Origin: Caulobacter sp. X
Lineage (GTDB): Bacteria > Pseudomonadota > Alphaproteobacteria > Caulobacterales > Caulobacteraceae
DNA length: 64,000 nt
Assembly: GCF_002742635.1 (NCBI RefSeq)
Contig: NZ_PEGF01000002.1
Span: 992,001 to 1,056,000, forward strand
Reading direction: 5' to 3'
Positions 24,108 through 31,731 of the stretch are shown piece after piece. The notes under the pieces are model-generated. The model was not told the origin of the DNA, did not search any database, and saw only the letters and a list, made by a program, of their open reading frames with translations. Made by a program: the position numbers and the translations under genes. Position 1 is the stretch's first letter. Each line of letters starts with the position of its first letter.

Positions 24108-25934
24108 ATGAAACTCGCTTTCGCCGACCCCCGCAACATGACCGTCTCGCCGCTCAACATGAACTACGGGCGGCCTGATCCGGACATCGCCGACATCGCC
24201 CCGTCGATCCGTCAGCGCGGGGTTCTCCTGACCATGCTGGTGCAGGAAAAGACCCAGGACGGGGCCGTCGTCCCCGGTCACTTCGAGATCGTCGCCGGGC
24301 GGCGGCGGTGGTTCGCGGCCATGGCCGCCATCGCCCAGGGCGTCGAGATCGATCCGGTGCCCATCGGCATCCTGGCGCCCGGCGACGACGCCGCCGCCAT
24401 CGAGGCCTCGCTGATCGAAAACCTCGCGCGCCTCCCGGCCGACGAGGTCACCTGCTGGGAGACCTTCGCCAAGCTGATCCGCAAGGGCCGCGCGCCCGAA
24501 CAGATCGCCGCCACCTTCCACATGACCGACGCGGTGGTCCGGCGCACCCTGGCGCTGGGCAACCTCTTGCCGCGCATCCGGGGCCTCTATCGCCGCGAGG
24601 CCATCGACGTGGCCACCGTCCGCTCCCTGACCCTGGCCACCAAGAGCCAGCAGAAGGAGTGGCTGGCCATGCTGGACGATCCCGAGCGCCGCGCCCCGAC
24701 CGGCGCCCAGCTCAAGACCTGGCTGTTCGGCGGCGCCTCGATCCCGGCCAAGAACGCCCTGTTCCGCCTCGACGACTACCCCGGCCAGATCATCGCCGAC
24801 CTGTTCGGCGACGACAGCTATTTCACCGATCCCAACCTCTTCTGGACCTGCCAGAACCAGGCCCTGGCGGCCAAGCGCGAGGCCCTGTTGGCCGACGGCT
24901 GGAACGCGGTGGAGGTGCTGGAGACCGGTCGTTCGTTCGAGTCCTGGAAGCACGAACGGGTCTCCAAGGCCAAGGGCGGCAAGGTCTTCCTGGCCATCAG
25001 TTCGCGCGGCGAGGTGACGACGCATGAAGGCTGGCTGAGCGCCAAGGAGGCCCGGCGCGCCGAAGCCGCCGCCGCGAAGGCCGCGCGCGGCGAGGGCGAT
25101 GGCGACGGTCCGAAGACCGACCGCGCCGAAGTCACCAGCGCCCAGCAGACCTATATCGACCTGCACCGCCATGCCGCCGTGCGCGCGGTCCTGGCCGACC
25201 ATGCGGGCGTGGCCTTGCGGCTGCTGGTGGCCCACGCCGTGGCCGGGTCGGCGCTGTGGCGCGTCGAGGCCGATCCTCGGCGGGCGGGCCATGAGGCGGT
25301 GTCGGCCAGCGTTGAGGCCAGCCCGGCCGAGGCGCGGTTTCGAGCCAAGCAGGCGGGCGCCGCCGCCCTACTCGGCGTCGAAGCCGATGGCGATCTGGTC
25401 GGACGGAAAGGCGACGGCGGCGCGGCGGGCGTCTTCGCCAAGCTCCTGTCCTTGCCCGACGCCGACGTCCTGGCGGTCGCCGCCGTGGTCATGGGCGAAG
25501 CGCTGGCCGCCGGGAGCGCCGAGGTCGAGGCGGCGGGCCTGCACATGAAGGTCGACATGGCCGCGTTCTGGAGCCCGGACGCGGCCTTCTTCGAGCTGAT
25601 CCGCGACCGCGAGGCGGTCAACGCCATGCTCAAGGAGGTCGGCGGCAAGAAGGTCGCCGACGGCAATCTGGCCGAGAAGGTCAAGACCCAGAAGGCCATC
25701 CTGCGCGACTTCCTCGACGGGACGAACGACCGTCCCAAGGTCGCGCGCTGGACGCCGCGCTGGCTGACCTTCCCGGCTGGCGCCTACACCAAGCGGCGCT
25801 TCGCCACCGCCGAGCGGAGCAAGGCGGTCGCGCCCCTGCTGCGTCGGGTCAAGGTCCCCGGCGCGGGCGAGGTCCCGGCCCCGGCCGTGGTCCTGGTCAG
25901 CGATCCCAACCCGGCCATCCTCGCGGCCGAATGA
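24108..25934 (+). CDS. ParB/RepB-like nuclease-domain protein
   Basis: In this 608-residue protein residues about 10-95 form the ParB N-terminal CTPase/nuclease-like domain (DIAPSIRQRGVLLTMLV, HFEIVAGRRRWFAAMAA, ASLIENLARLPADEVTCWE) and residues 110-160 a helix-turn-helix. The long C-terminus is Ala/Lys-rich. No ParA is next to it, and such ParB-like proteins are standard in Trb-type alphaproteobacterial ICEs, where they may aid maintenance or regulation. The start follows AGGAG. Confidence 0.85.
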   Translation: MKLAFADPRNMTVSPLNMNYGRPDPDIADIAPSIRQRGVLLTMLVQEKTQDGAVVPGHFEIVAGRRRWFAAMAAIAQGVEIDPVPIGILAPGDDAAAIEASLIENLARLPADEVTCWETFAKLIRKGRAPEQIAATFHMTDAVVRRTLALGNLLPRIRGLYRREAIDVATVRSLTLATKSQQKEWLAMLDDPERRAPTGAQLKTWLFGGASIPAKNALFRLDDYPGQIIADLFGDDSYFTDPNLFWTCQNQALAAKREALLADGWNAVEVLETGRSFESWKHERVSKAKGGKVFLAISSRGEVTTHEGWLSAKEARRAEAAAAKAARGEGDGDGPKTDRAEVTSAQQTYIDLHRHAAVRAVLADHAGVALRLLVAHAVAGSALWRVEADPRRAGHEAVSASVEASPAEARFRAKQAGAAALLGVEADGDLVGRKGDGGAAGVFAKLLSLPDADVLAVAAVVMGEALAAGSAEVEAAGLHMKVDMAAFWSPDAAFFELIRDREAVNAMLKEVGGKKVADGNLAEKVKTQKAILRDFLDGTNDRPKVARWTPRWLTFPAGAYTKRRFATAERSKAVAPLLRRVKVPGAGEVPAPAVVLVSDPNPAILAAE

Positions 25935-26077
25935 GCCGGCGGGGCGGGCGGCGGCTCGCCCCGATCCCTCCAGACCTTGAGCCCCGCGTCCGGCGACGCG
26001 GGGTTTTTCCTATGACGTTGGGCGGGCGATGGCCCCCGCGCTTGGCGGCGCGAAGGCGGGGCCGGTCAGGCCTCGAA

Positions 26078-26391
26078 GGTTCCAGATCAGGGCGAAGACG
26101 TCGTCGCCGTCCTGGCCGGCGGCGTGGCCGAAGCCCGACCTTGGAGGCGGGCTAGCCGATGTCGGGATGGGCCAGGGTCAGACCGACATAACCCTGGCCC
26201 TTGACCCGGCCGCCGCCGCGCCAGCCGGCGCCGATCTCGATCCCGCAAGCCCGTCCCGTGCGCGGCGATAGACGGGCGAGGACTTGTCGCGGCCGGGCGA
26301 TCTCGATGGCGGCCAGGCCGTGAGGGTGACAGCGCCGGCCCTTGAAGGCGCCGGCTTCCCGCGCGGGCGGCGTGGCCGAGCGGGCGATCAT
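26078..26391 (-). pseudogene. Degenerate, inverted copy of the DUF736 gene
   Basis: Read on the minus strand from ATG 26391, the frame gives EAGAFKGRR and later GIEIGAGWRGGGRVKGQGYV with GLTLAHPDIG, matching the intact DUF736 protein at 26690. It then hits a stop at 26152-26154. The remainder (DDVFALIWN) continues in another frame down to about 26078. The match continues past the coding end into a GACCGGCCCCGCC-rich tail shared with the intact copy, so this is an inverted duplication that has decayed. Confidence 0.7.
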
Positions 26392-26689
26392 GGCGGGGGG
26401 CCTTGCAGCAAACCGCCGGACACGAACCCACGACGATGGCTTGGACCCTATGGGCGTCCCGTCCCGCCTCGAACCGTCGCGCCGAACTTTTTTCCCCGCC
26501 GCGCCCAAGACAAGAGGGCGCGGCTCCTCGCGCCCGCTTCGCTGCAAAAAAGCCCGTCGCTCGGGTCCTGCGCTGCGCTGCGGCCCTCCGGACCTCAAGG
26601 GTCCTGCGGGTCAAGGCGGGCCGGGCCGCCCATGACGGGCGCCTGTCGCCGGGGATCGGCCCCGGCGGATCGCTGAAAGGACCCCCGCC

Positions 26690-27016
26690 ATGACCGCCAC
26701 CCTCGGCCACGTCACCCGCTCGGAAACCGGCGCTTTCAAGGGCCAGCTCCGCACGCTCAACATCCGCGCCGACATCGAGATCGTGCCCGTCCGCGACAAG
26801 CCCTCGCCCGCCTATCCCGACTACCGGGTCGTGGCGTCCGGGATCGAGATCGGCGCCGGCTGGAACAACGTCGGTCAGGTCAAGGGCCAGGAATATGTCG
26901 GCCTGACCCTGGCCCATCCCGACATCGGCCCGCGCACCTACAAGGTCAAACTCGGTCGCGCGGCCGGCCAGGACGACGACGACGTCTTCGCCCTGATCTG
27001 GAACCCCGAGGACTGA
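26690..27016 (+). CDS. DUF736 family protein
   Basis: This 108-residue protein has the DUF736 signature (GAFKGQLRTLNI, YRVVASGIEIGAGWNNVG, EYVGLTLAHPDIG). The family is small, single-domain and almost confined to conjugative elements of Proteobacteria; its role is unknown. It heads the HTH-S26-transglycosylase block. An inverted decayed copy lies at 26078-26391 and a divergent homologue at 50252. Confidence 0.85.
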   Translation: MTATLGHVTRSETGAFKGQLRTLNIRADIEIVPVRDKPSPAYPDYRVVASGIEIGAGWNNVGQVKGQEYVGLTLAHPDIGPRTYKVKLGRAAGQDDDDVFALIWNPED

Positions 27017-27197
27017 CCGGCCCCGCCCTCGCGCCGCCAGGCGCGGGGGCCACCGCCCGCCCCAGGAGAGGGGGAACGAATTTCAAAGGCGCGTTTGCGT
27101 ACGTCCCGCCCGCGCGCTGGGCGCGGTCTGCTCGCCCCAGCGCGGCCCAACCCCATCCCGCCACCGCCGCGCCCCAACAGGAAAAGGGAGCGCGGCG

Positions 27198-27449
27198 ATG
27201 ATGGACGAAGACGACGCGATCAACCGGGCCGCCCGCGCGCGCAAGGGCAGCCCGTTCCTCAACACCGCCCAGGCCGCGCACTATATCGGGCTGGCCGAAC
27301 GCACGCTGGAGACCATGCGCGGCCAGGGCCAAGGCCCGGCCTTCCGGCGCCACGGGCGGTTCATCCGCTACCACATCGACGACCTGGACGCCTGGTCGCG
27401 GCGCAACGGTTCGCGCCGCGACGCCGAGCGCGAGGACCGCCATGTTTAG
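27198..27449 (+). CDS. Excisionase-like helix-turn-helix protein
   Basis: This 83-residue protein has a MerR/excisionase-type winged helix (FLNTAQAAHYIGLAERTLET, GPAFRRHGRFIRYHIDDLDA). It may act as a recombination directionality factor or regulator of the ICE. It overlaps the S26 peptidase gene by 8 bp. Confidence 0.8.
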   Translation: MMDEDDAINRAARARKGSPFLNTAQAAHYIGLAERTLETMRGQGQGPAFRRHGRFIRYHIDDLDAWSRRNGSRRDAEREDRHV

Positions 27450-27963
27450 CCGCTGGCTCACCCCGCGCGGCCAGGTCCTGGCCGGTCTTTCCGCCGGCGC
27501 GCTGGTCGCCCTGGCCGCGCCGCTGGTCTTCGATCCCGCCCCGCGCCTGGTCTGGAACGCCAGCGCCAGCGCGCCCGTCGGTCTCTGGCGGATCAGGCCG
27601 GGCGCGCCGGTCCGCGTCGGCGATCACGTGCTGGCCGAGCCGCCGCCCGCCGCGCGGCGCCTGGCCGCCCAGCGCCGCTATCTCCCCGCCAATGTGCCGA
27701 TGATCAAGGCCGTGGCCGCCGTCTCGGGCGACGAGGTCTGCGCGGTCGGGACCTCGATCACGGTCAACGGCCGGCCCTTCGCCATGCGCCGCGCGGCCGA
27801 CCGCCGGGGGCGTAAGCTGCCGTGGTGGTCGGGGTGCCAGCGGCTGTCGGGCGGTGCGGTCTTGCTGCTCAATCCCGCGCCGGACTCGTTCGACGGGCGC
27901 TATTTCGGGCCGGTGGGCAAGGGCGCGGTCATCGGCCGGGCGACCCCGCTATGGCTGCCCTGA
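27442..27963 (+). CDS. traF: TraF-like S26 signal peptidase
   Basis: This 173-residue protein has one N-terminal membrane segment (VLAGLSAGALVALAAPLVF). The catalytic Ser lies in SASAPVGLWR and the Lys in VPMIKAVAAVSGD, as in S26 TraF peptidases that cut and circularise pilin (TrbC). It fits the TrbC gene at 41729. It overlaps the transglycosylase gene by 13 bp. Confidence 0.85.
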   Translation: MFSRWLTPRGQVLAGLSAGALVALAAPLVFDPAPRLVWNASASAPVGLWRIRPGAPVRVGDHVLAEPPPAARRLAAQRRYLPANVPMIKAVAAVSGDEVCAVGTSITVNGRPFAMRRAADRRGRKLPWWSGCQRLSGGAVLLLNPAPDSFDGRYFGPVGKGAVIGRATPLWLP

Positions 27964-28550
27964 TCGTCCTGGCGGCGGTCGTCGCGGCAAGCCCGGCGAC
28001 GCCCGAACGTATCGAACAATGGCGTCCCTGGATCGCCGAAGCGGCCCAGCGTTTCGACATTCCACAGGCCTGGATCGTGGCGGTGATACGCGCCGAAAGC
28101 GGCGGGCGAACCCACCTCGACGGCGTGCCGATCACCTCGCGGGCCGGGGCGATGGGGCTCATGCAGCTGATGCCCGGGACCTATCGGGAGCTGGCCAGGG
28201 TCCACGGTCTGGGGCCTGATCCTTACGATCCGCGCGACAACATCCTGGCGGGCGCGGCCTATCTTTCGGCCATGCGCGCGCGGTTCGGCTACCCCGGTCT
28301 GCTGGCCGCCTACAACGCCGGACCGGCCCGCTACGCCGCCCACCTGGAGACCGGCGCGCCGCTTCCGGCCGAGACCCGCCGCTACATCGAAACCCTCGCC
28401 CAGATCCCCGGCGAGACGGCCTTGCCGCCCGCCGTGCTGTCGGGGACGCGATTGTTCTTCCTGCTGCAAGCGGCTGGACCGGACGCCACGCCCGCGCCGT
28501 CGGCCGGGCTGTTTGTCCCCCGGTCGGCGCGGGGCCGGGAGACGCCGTGA
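27951..28550 (+). CDS. Conjugative lytic transglycosylase
   Basis: This 199-residue protein has a short signal peptide (MAALIVLAAVVAASPA) and an SLT domain: catalytic Glu in AVIRAESGG, then GAMGLMQLMPGTY and AAYNAGPARY. It opens peptidoglycan for the transfer apparatus (VirB1-like). It starts within the S26 peptidase gene. An IS66-family element inserted 38 bp after its stop separates it from the relaxase gene. Confidence 0.88.
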   Translation: MAALIVLAAVVAASPATPERIEQWRPWIAEAAQRFDIPQAWIVAVIRAESGGRTHLDGVPITSRAGAMGLMQLMPGTYRELARVHGLGPDPYDPRDNILAGAAYLSAMRARFGYPGLLAAYNAGPARYAAHLETGAPLPAETRRYIETLAQIPGETALPPAVLSGTRLFFLLQAAGPDATPAPSAGLFVPRSARGRETP

Positions 28551-28613
28551 TGGCGGTCGGGTTGCAGGGACGGGAGGGGGAAGGAAGGTAAGCGTCCGGC
28601 CGCTGCACGTCGG

Positions 28614-30140
28614 TCAGGTGTTGACGTGATTTCCGCTCTTCCAGGCCCAGGGCAGCAGCTCGTCGAGGCGGTTGACGGGGTGGCCGTCGACCATGCGCTC
28701 GAGCACATCGCGCAGGTAGGCGAAGGGCTCGACGCCGTTCATCTTGGCGGTCTCGATCAGCGATCCGACCACGGCCCAGCGGTCGCCGCCGCCGTCCGAG
28801 CCGGCGAACAGGTGGTTCTTGCGGCCCAGGGCGATAGGCCGGATCGCGCGCTCGACGGGGTTGTTGTCGAGGTCGATGCGGCCATCGGTGAGGAACAGGC
28901 TGAGGGCGTCCCAGCGGCCCAGGGCGTAGCGAATGGCCTCGGCCAGGGCGCCGCGCGGCGGCACGCGGGTGAGCTGACGTTCGAACCAGGCGTGCAGGGC
29001 ATCGACCAACGGACGGGAAGACTCCTGACGCGCCGCCCGTCGCAGCGCCGCCGACTGGCCGCGCACCTGGGCTTCGATGGCGTAGAGCTCGCCGATCCGG
29101 CGCAACGCCTCGACGGCCACGGGCGCCTTGGTGGACTCGGCGATCTCATAGAACTTGCGCCGAGTGTGCGCCCAACAGGCCGCCAGCTTGACGTCCCCGG
29201 ACGCCGTCAGCGGTTCGAAGCCGGCATAGCCATCGACCTGGAGAACGCCCTTGAACCGGCCCAGATGGGCGGCCGGGCGCTCGCCCTTTCGGTCCGGCGC
29301 ATAGACATAGACCGTGCCCGGCGGCTCGGGTCCGCCCCAGGGTCGATCATCACGGGTGTAGGCCCAGAGGCGCCCGGTTTTGGTCCGGCCCCGGCCAGGA
29401 TCCAGCACCGGGATCGGCGTATCGTCGGCGAACAGATGGCCGCTGGCGAACAGGTTTTCGGCCAGCCTGTCGTGCAGGGCTTGCAGCCACCAACAGGCTC
29501 CGCCGACCCAGCCGGCCAGTGTCGAGCGTTCCAGATCCACGCCATGCCGAGCAAAGATCTTGGACTGCCGATAGAGCGGGGTGTGGTCGCAGTATTTGCT
29601 GACCAGCACCTGGGCCAGCAACGCTGGCGTGGCCAGGCCGCCGTCGATCGGTCGCTCCGGCGCCGGCGCCTGGACCACCGTGGCGCAGGCCCGGCAGGCA
29701 TACTTGGGGCGCACGATCCGGATCACCCGCATCTGCGCGGGGACCCAGTCCAGCATCTCGCTGACGCTCTCGCCGATGCTGTGCAGCGCGCCACCGCAGG
29801 CGCAGACCGGGCTGGCGATATCGATCAACCGGTCTTCGCGCGGCAGGTGGTCGGGGAGCGATTTGCGCTTGGGCTGAGCCCTCGCGGGCGCCGGCAGGAT
29901 GTCGGGCCGGCGCGCTTCGGCGGCGGCCAGATCGGTCTCGACATCCTCCAGGGCCAGCGCCAGTTGATCGGCGTCCAGGCGCTCGGACCGGCGGCCAAAC
30001 TGGGCGCGCTGGAGCTGCTTGATGATGGCTTTGAGCCGCTCGATCTCGCCGTCCCGCTCACCGACGAAGCCAGCCATTTCGCGCACCAACTGATGCAGCA
30101 AGGCCGTGTCGGTAGGCAGGTTTTCGAGATCCAGCCGCAT
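28614..30140 (-). CDS. tnpC: IS66 transposase TnpC
   Basis: This 508-residue DDE transposase has an N-terminal coiled coil (REMAGFVGERDGEIERLKAI), a zinc-binding segment (CACGGALH, YACRACATVV), and the DDE residues in LFADDTPIPVLD, QVDGYAGFE and DNNPVERAIRP. The length is normal for IS66 TnpC. Confidence 0.95.
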   Translation of the reverse strand: MRLDLENLPTDTALLHQLVREMAGFVGERDGEIERLKAIIKQLQRAQFGRRSERLDADQLALALEDVETDLAAAEARRPDILPAPARAQPKRKSLPDHLPREDRLIDIASPVCACGGALHSIGESVSEMLDWVPAQMRVIRIVRPKYACRACATVVQAPAPERPIDGGLATPALLAQVLVSKYCDHTPLYRQSKIFARHGVDLERSTLAGWVGGACWWLQALHDRLAENLFASGHLFADDTPIPVLDPGRGRTKTGRLWAYTRDDRPWGGPEPPGTVYVYAPDRKGERPAAHLGRFKGVLQVDGYAGFEPLTASGDVKLAACWAHTRRKFYEIAESTKAPVAVEALRRIGELYAIEAQVRGQSAALRRAARQESSRPLVDALHAWFERQLTRVPPRGALAEAIRYALGRWDALSLFLTDGRIDLDNNPVERAIRPIALGRKNHLFAGSDGGGDRWAVVGSLIETAKMNGVEPFAYLRDVLERMVDGHPVNRLDELLPWAWKSGNHVNT

Positions 30141-30212
30141 GCCCGATTCTACTATTTTCGGAGTCCGCGACCAAGCACTTTCCCCTTATTTGACAGGGGT
30201 TTTGGCGTGGTT

Positions 30213-30566
30213 TCAGCCGGCGATGGCGGGCCTCCAGGTGCGCTCTGGGAACCGCCAGTCGATGCCTTCGATCAGCATGGCCAGTTGTGCGGGCGTGAGC
30301 ACGACGCAGCCGCCTGGCGTGGTGATATGGGGCCAGATGAAGCGCCCGCGTTGCAGTCGCTTGGTGAACAGGCACAGCCCCGTTCCGTCCCAGTAGAGCA
30401 GCTTGATGGTGTCGGCCTTTCGTCCCCGGAAGGCGAACAAGTGGCCCGAGAACGGGTCTTCCTTCAGCAGGTCTTGCACCAGCATCGACAGGCCGTCGAA
30501 GCCCTTGCGCATATCGGTTTGACCCAGCGCCAGATGCACCTTCACGCCGGAGGGGATGATCATCAT
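30213..30566 (-). CDS. tnpB: IS66 accessory protein TnpB
   Basis: This 117-residue protein has the TnpB signature (GQTDMRKGFDGLSMLVQD, HLFAFRGRKADTIKLLYWDG). It is needed with TnpA for IS66 transposition. The start overlaps the tnpA end by 4 bp. Confidence 0.95.
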   Translation of the reverse strand: MMIIPSGVKVHLALGQTDMRKGFDGLSMLVQDLLKEDPFSGHLFAFRGRKADTIKLLYWDGTGLCLFTKRLQRGRFIWPHITTPGGCVVLTPAQLAMLIEGIDWRFPERTWRPAIAG

Positions 30567-31429
30567 CGCGCCGCCTCCCGCTGGGCCACGTACCGTCGGA
30601 CCTCGTCCGGATCGCTCCCGGGCGGCGCGAAGACCCGGCGTCCGTCGCCAAGATCGACCGCCACCGCGCCTTCGGGAATGGGCAAGGGGATGCCCGCCGT
30701 GGGCGCCTGGCCCGCTGCCTTGAGGCCTTCGCCAACCAGGCGAACGCGAGCCAGCCGGGCGCGCTGGTCCTGGCCAAGGCCCATCTGGGCGCGCCACCGG
30801 AACACCATGCTGGTGACCACGCCGTGCTTCCTGGCCACCGCGCTGACCGTGGCGCCGGGCGCCTGTGTCTCGGCGACGATGGCGCGCCTTTGCTCGTCGT
30901 TGAACGTCCGGCGGCTACTCCGACCATCACCGTCGCGGACGGTCCTGGTCGCGCCCGTCAAGCCGGATTCCGGCGTCCGGGCCTTAGCACTAGTGCTTCG
31001 TCTGGGGCCCACATACGGGCGGGCGCTGGGATGAACGAGCTCTCGCCAATCGATCCCAAGGGGGTCTTCGTCCAGGCGTTGACGCCACTGACGCAGCGAC
31101 GACGGTGTCAGTCGATGGGCGCTGGCGTACTCTGCGGCGCTCAGTCCGCTCCACAGTTGGGCCTCGACGTGCATGGCCCAGAACGCCTGCACGGCCCTGT
31201 TGCGGACCTCGCTGGCGGAGCGTCGCGGCGGAGGCTTTCGCTTGCTCGAAGGCTTGTGCTGCAAGGCGTCGGCGTCACCGATCTTCTTCAGCCAACTGCT
31301 GAAGACGCCGGGTTTGAGCTGGTGCTCGCCGCAGTACGCCGCGCGCGACAGACCGCTCAGCCGCCAGGCCTCGATGTGGACCGCCCAGTAGGTCCGCAGT
31401 CCTCGGTTTTGGTAGCGCTTCGACGCCAC
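30563..31429 (-). CDS. tnpA: IS66 accessory protein TnpA with duplicated N-terminal module
   Basis: This 288-residue protein is about twice the usual TnpA length. The C-terminal part is normal TnpA (RRTFNDEQRRAIVAETQAPG, SAVARKHGVVTSMVFRWRAQ). The N-terminal about 130 residues hold two copies of a module beginning TYWAVHIEAWRLSGLSRAAY and AFWAMHVEAQLWSGLSAAEY, each ending in a W-x-K/R helix. This may be an extra DNA-binding head. Confidence 0.85.
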   Translation of the reverse strand: MASKRYQNRGLRTYWAVHIEAWRLSGLSRAAYCGEHQLKPGVFSSWLKKIGDADALQHKPSSKRKPPPRRSASEVRNRAVQAFWAMHVEAQLWSGLSAAEYASAHRLTPSSLRQWRQRLDEDPLGIDWRELVHPSARPYVGPRRSTSAKARTPESGLTGATRTVRDGDGRSSRRTFNDEQRRAIVAETQAPGATVSAVARKHGVVTSMVFRWRAQMGLGQDQRARLARVRLVGEGLKAAGQAPTAGIPLPIPEGAVAVDLGDGRRVFAPPGSDPDEVRRYVAQREAAR

Positions 31430-31609
31430 GGCCGACCTCCCTCGATCATCAGGAGCCCGACATGGTTCGTCTCATGGAAGGAGAACAAGAGTGCAACAAC
31501 CGAACGCAAACGAAGGAAGCGCGGGTAAGGCAAGATAAAGCACCGGTGCCATCCCTGCGGTCCTGTCGCCTCAAGGCCTTGTCTGCACATCGTTTTCTTA
31601 GATTGCGGC

Positions 31610-31642
31610 ATGGCGCCATGCAGACGGAGTTGGCGCCATGCA
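31610..31642 (+). promoter_or_regulatory. Paired GGCGCC palindromes upstream of relaxase gene
   Basis: GGCGCCATGCA occurs twice, at 31612-31622 and 31632-31642, exactly 20 bp apart (two helical turns). The first is part of the perfect palindrome ATGGCGCCAT. They lie 90-120 bp before the relaxase start, in the interval where an operator or part of oriT would be expected. Confidence 0.45.
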
Positions 31643-31731
31643 AGACCTAAGCGCCTGACGTGAAACGACAATTCATAGCGCCAATTTCGGTGATCGGCGC
31701 GATCGGTCATAGGACTGGCGGGAGAGTTGCC

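Larger units (their letters stand above)
28588..31511 (-). mobile_element. IS66-family insertion sequence
   Basis: This is a complete 2924-bp element. The ends GTAAGCGTCCGGCCGCTGCAC (first 20 bases shown plus C; 28588-28608) and the complement of 31491-31511 match at 15 of 21 positions. The 8-bp target duplication GAAGGAAG flanks it at 28580-28587 and 31512-31519. Inside are tnpA, tnpB and tnpC on the minus strand, the standard IS66 order. The insertion falls between the transglycosylase and relaxase genes and breaks no ORF. Intact duplication and ORFs point to a recent event. Confidence 0.93.

Noticed and set aside
28626..31034. 802-residue plus-strand ORF opposite the IS66 genes
   Set aside because: It is the antisense of tnpC/tnpB/tnpA, which are clearly coding.
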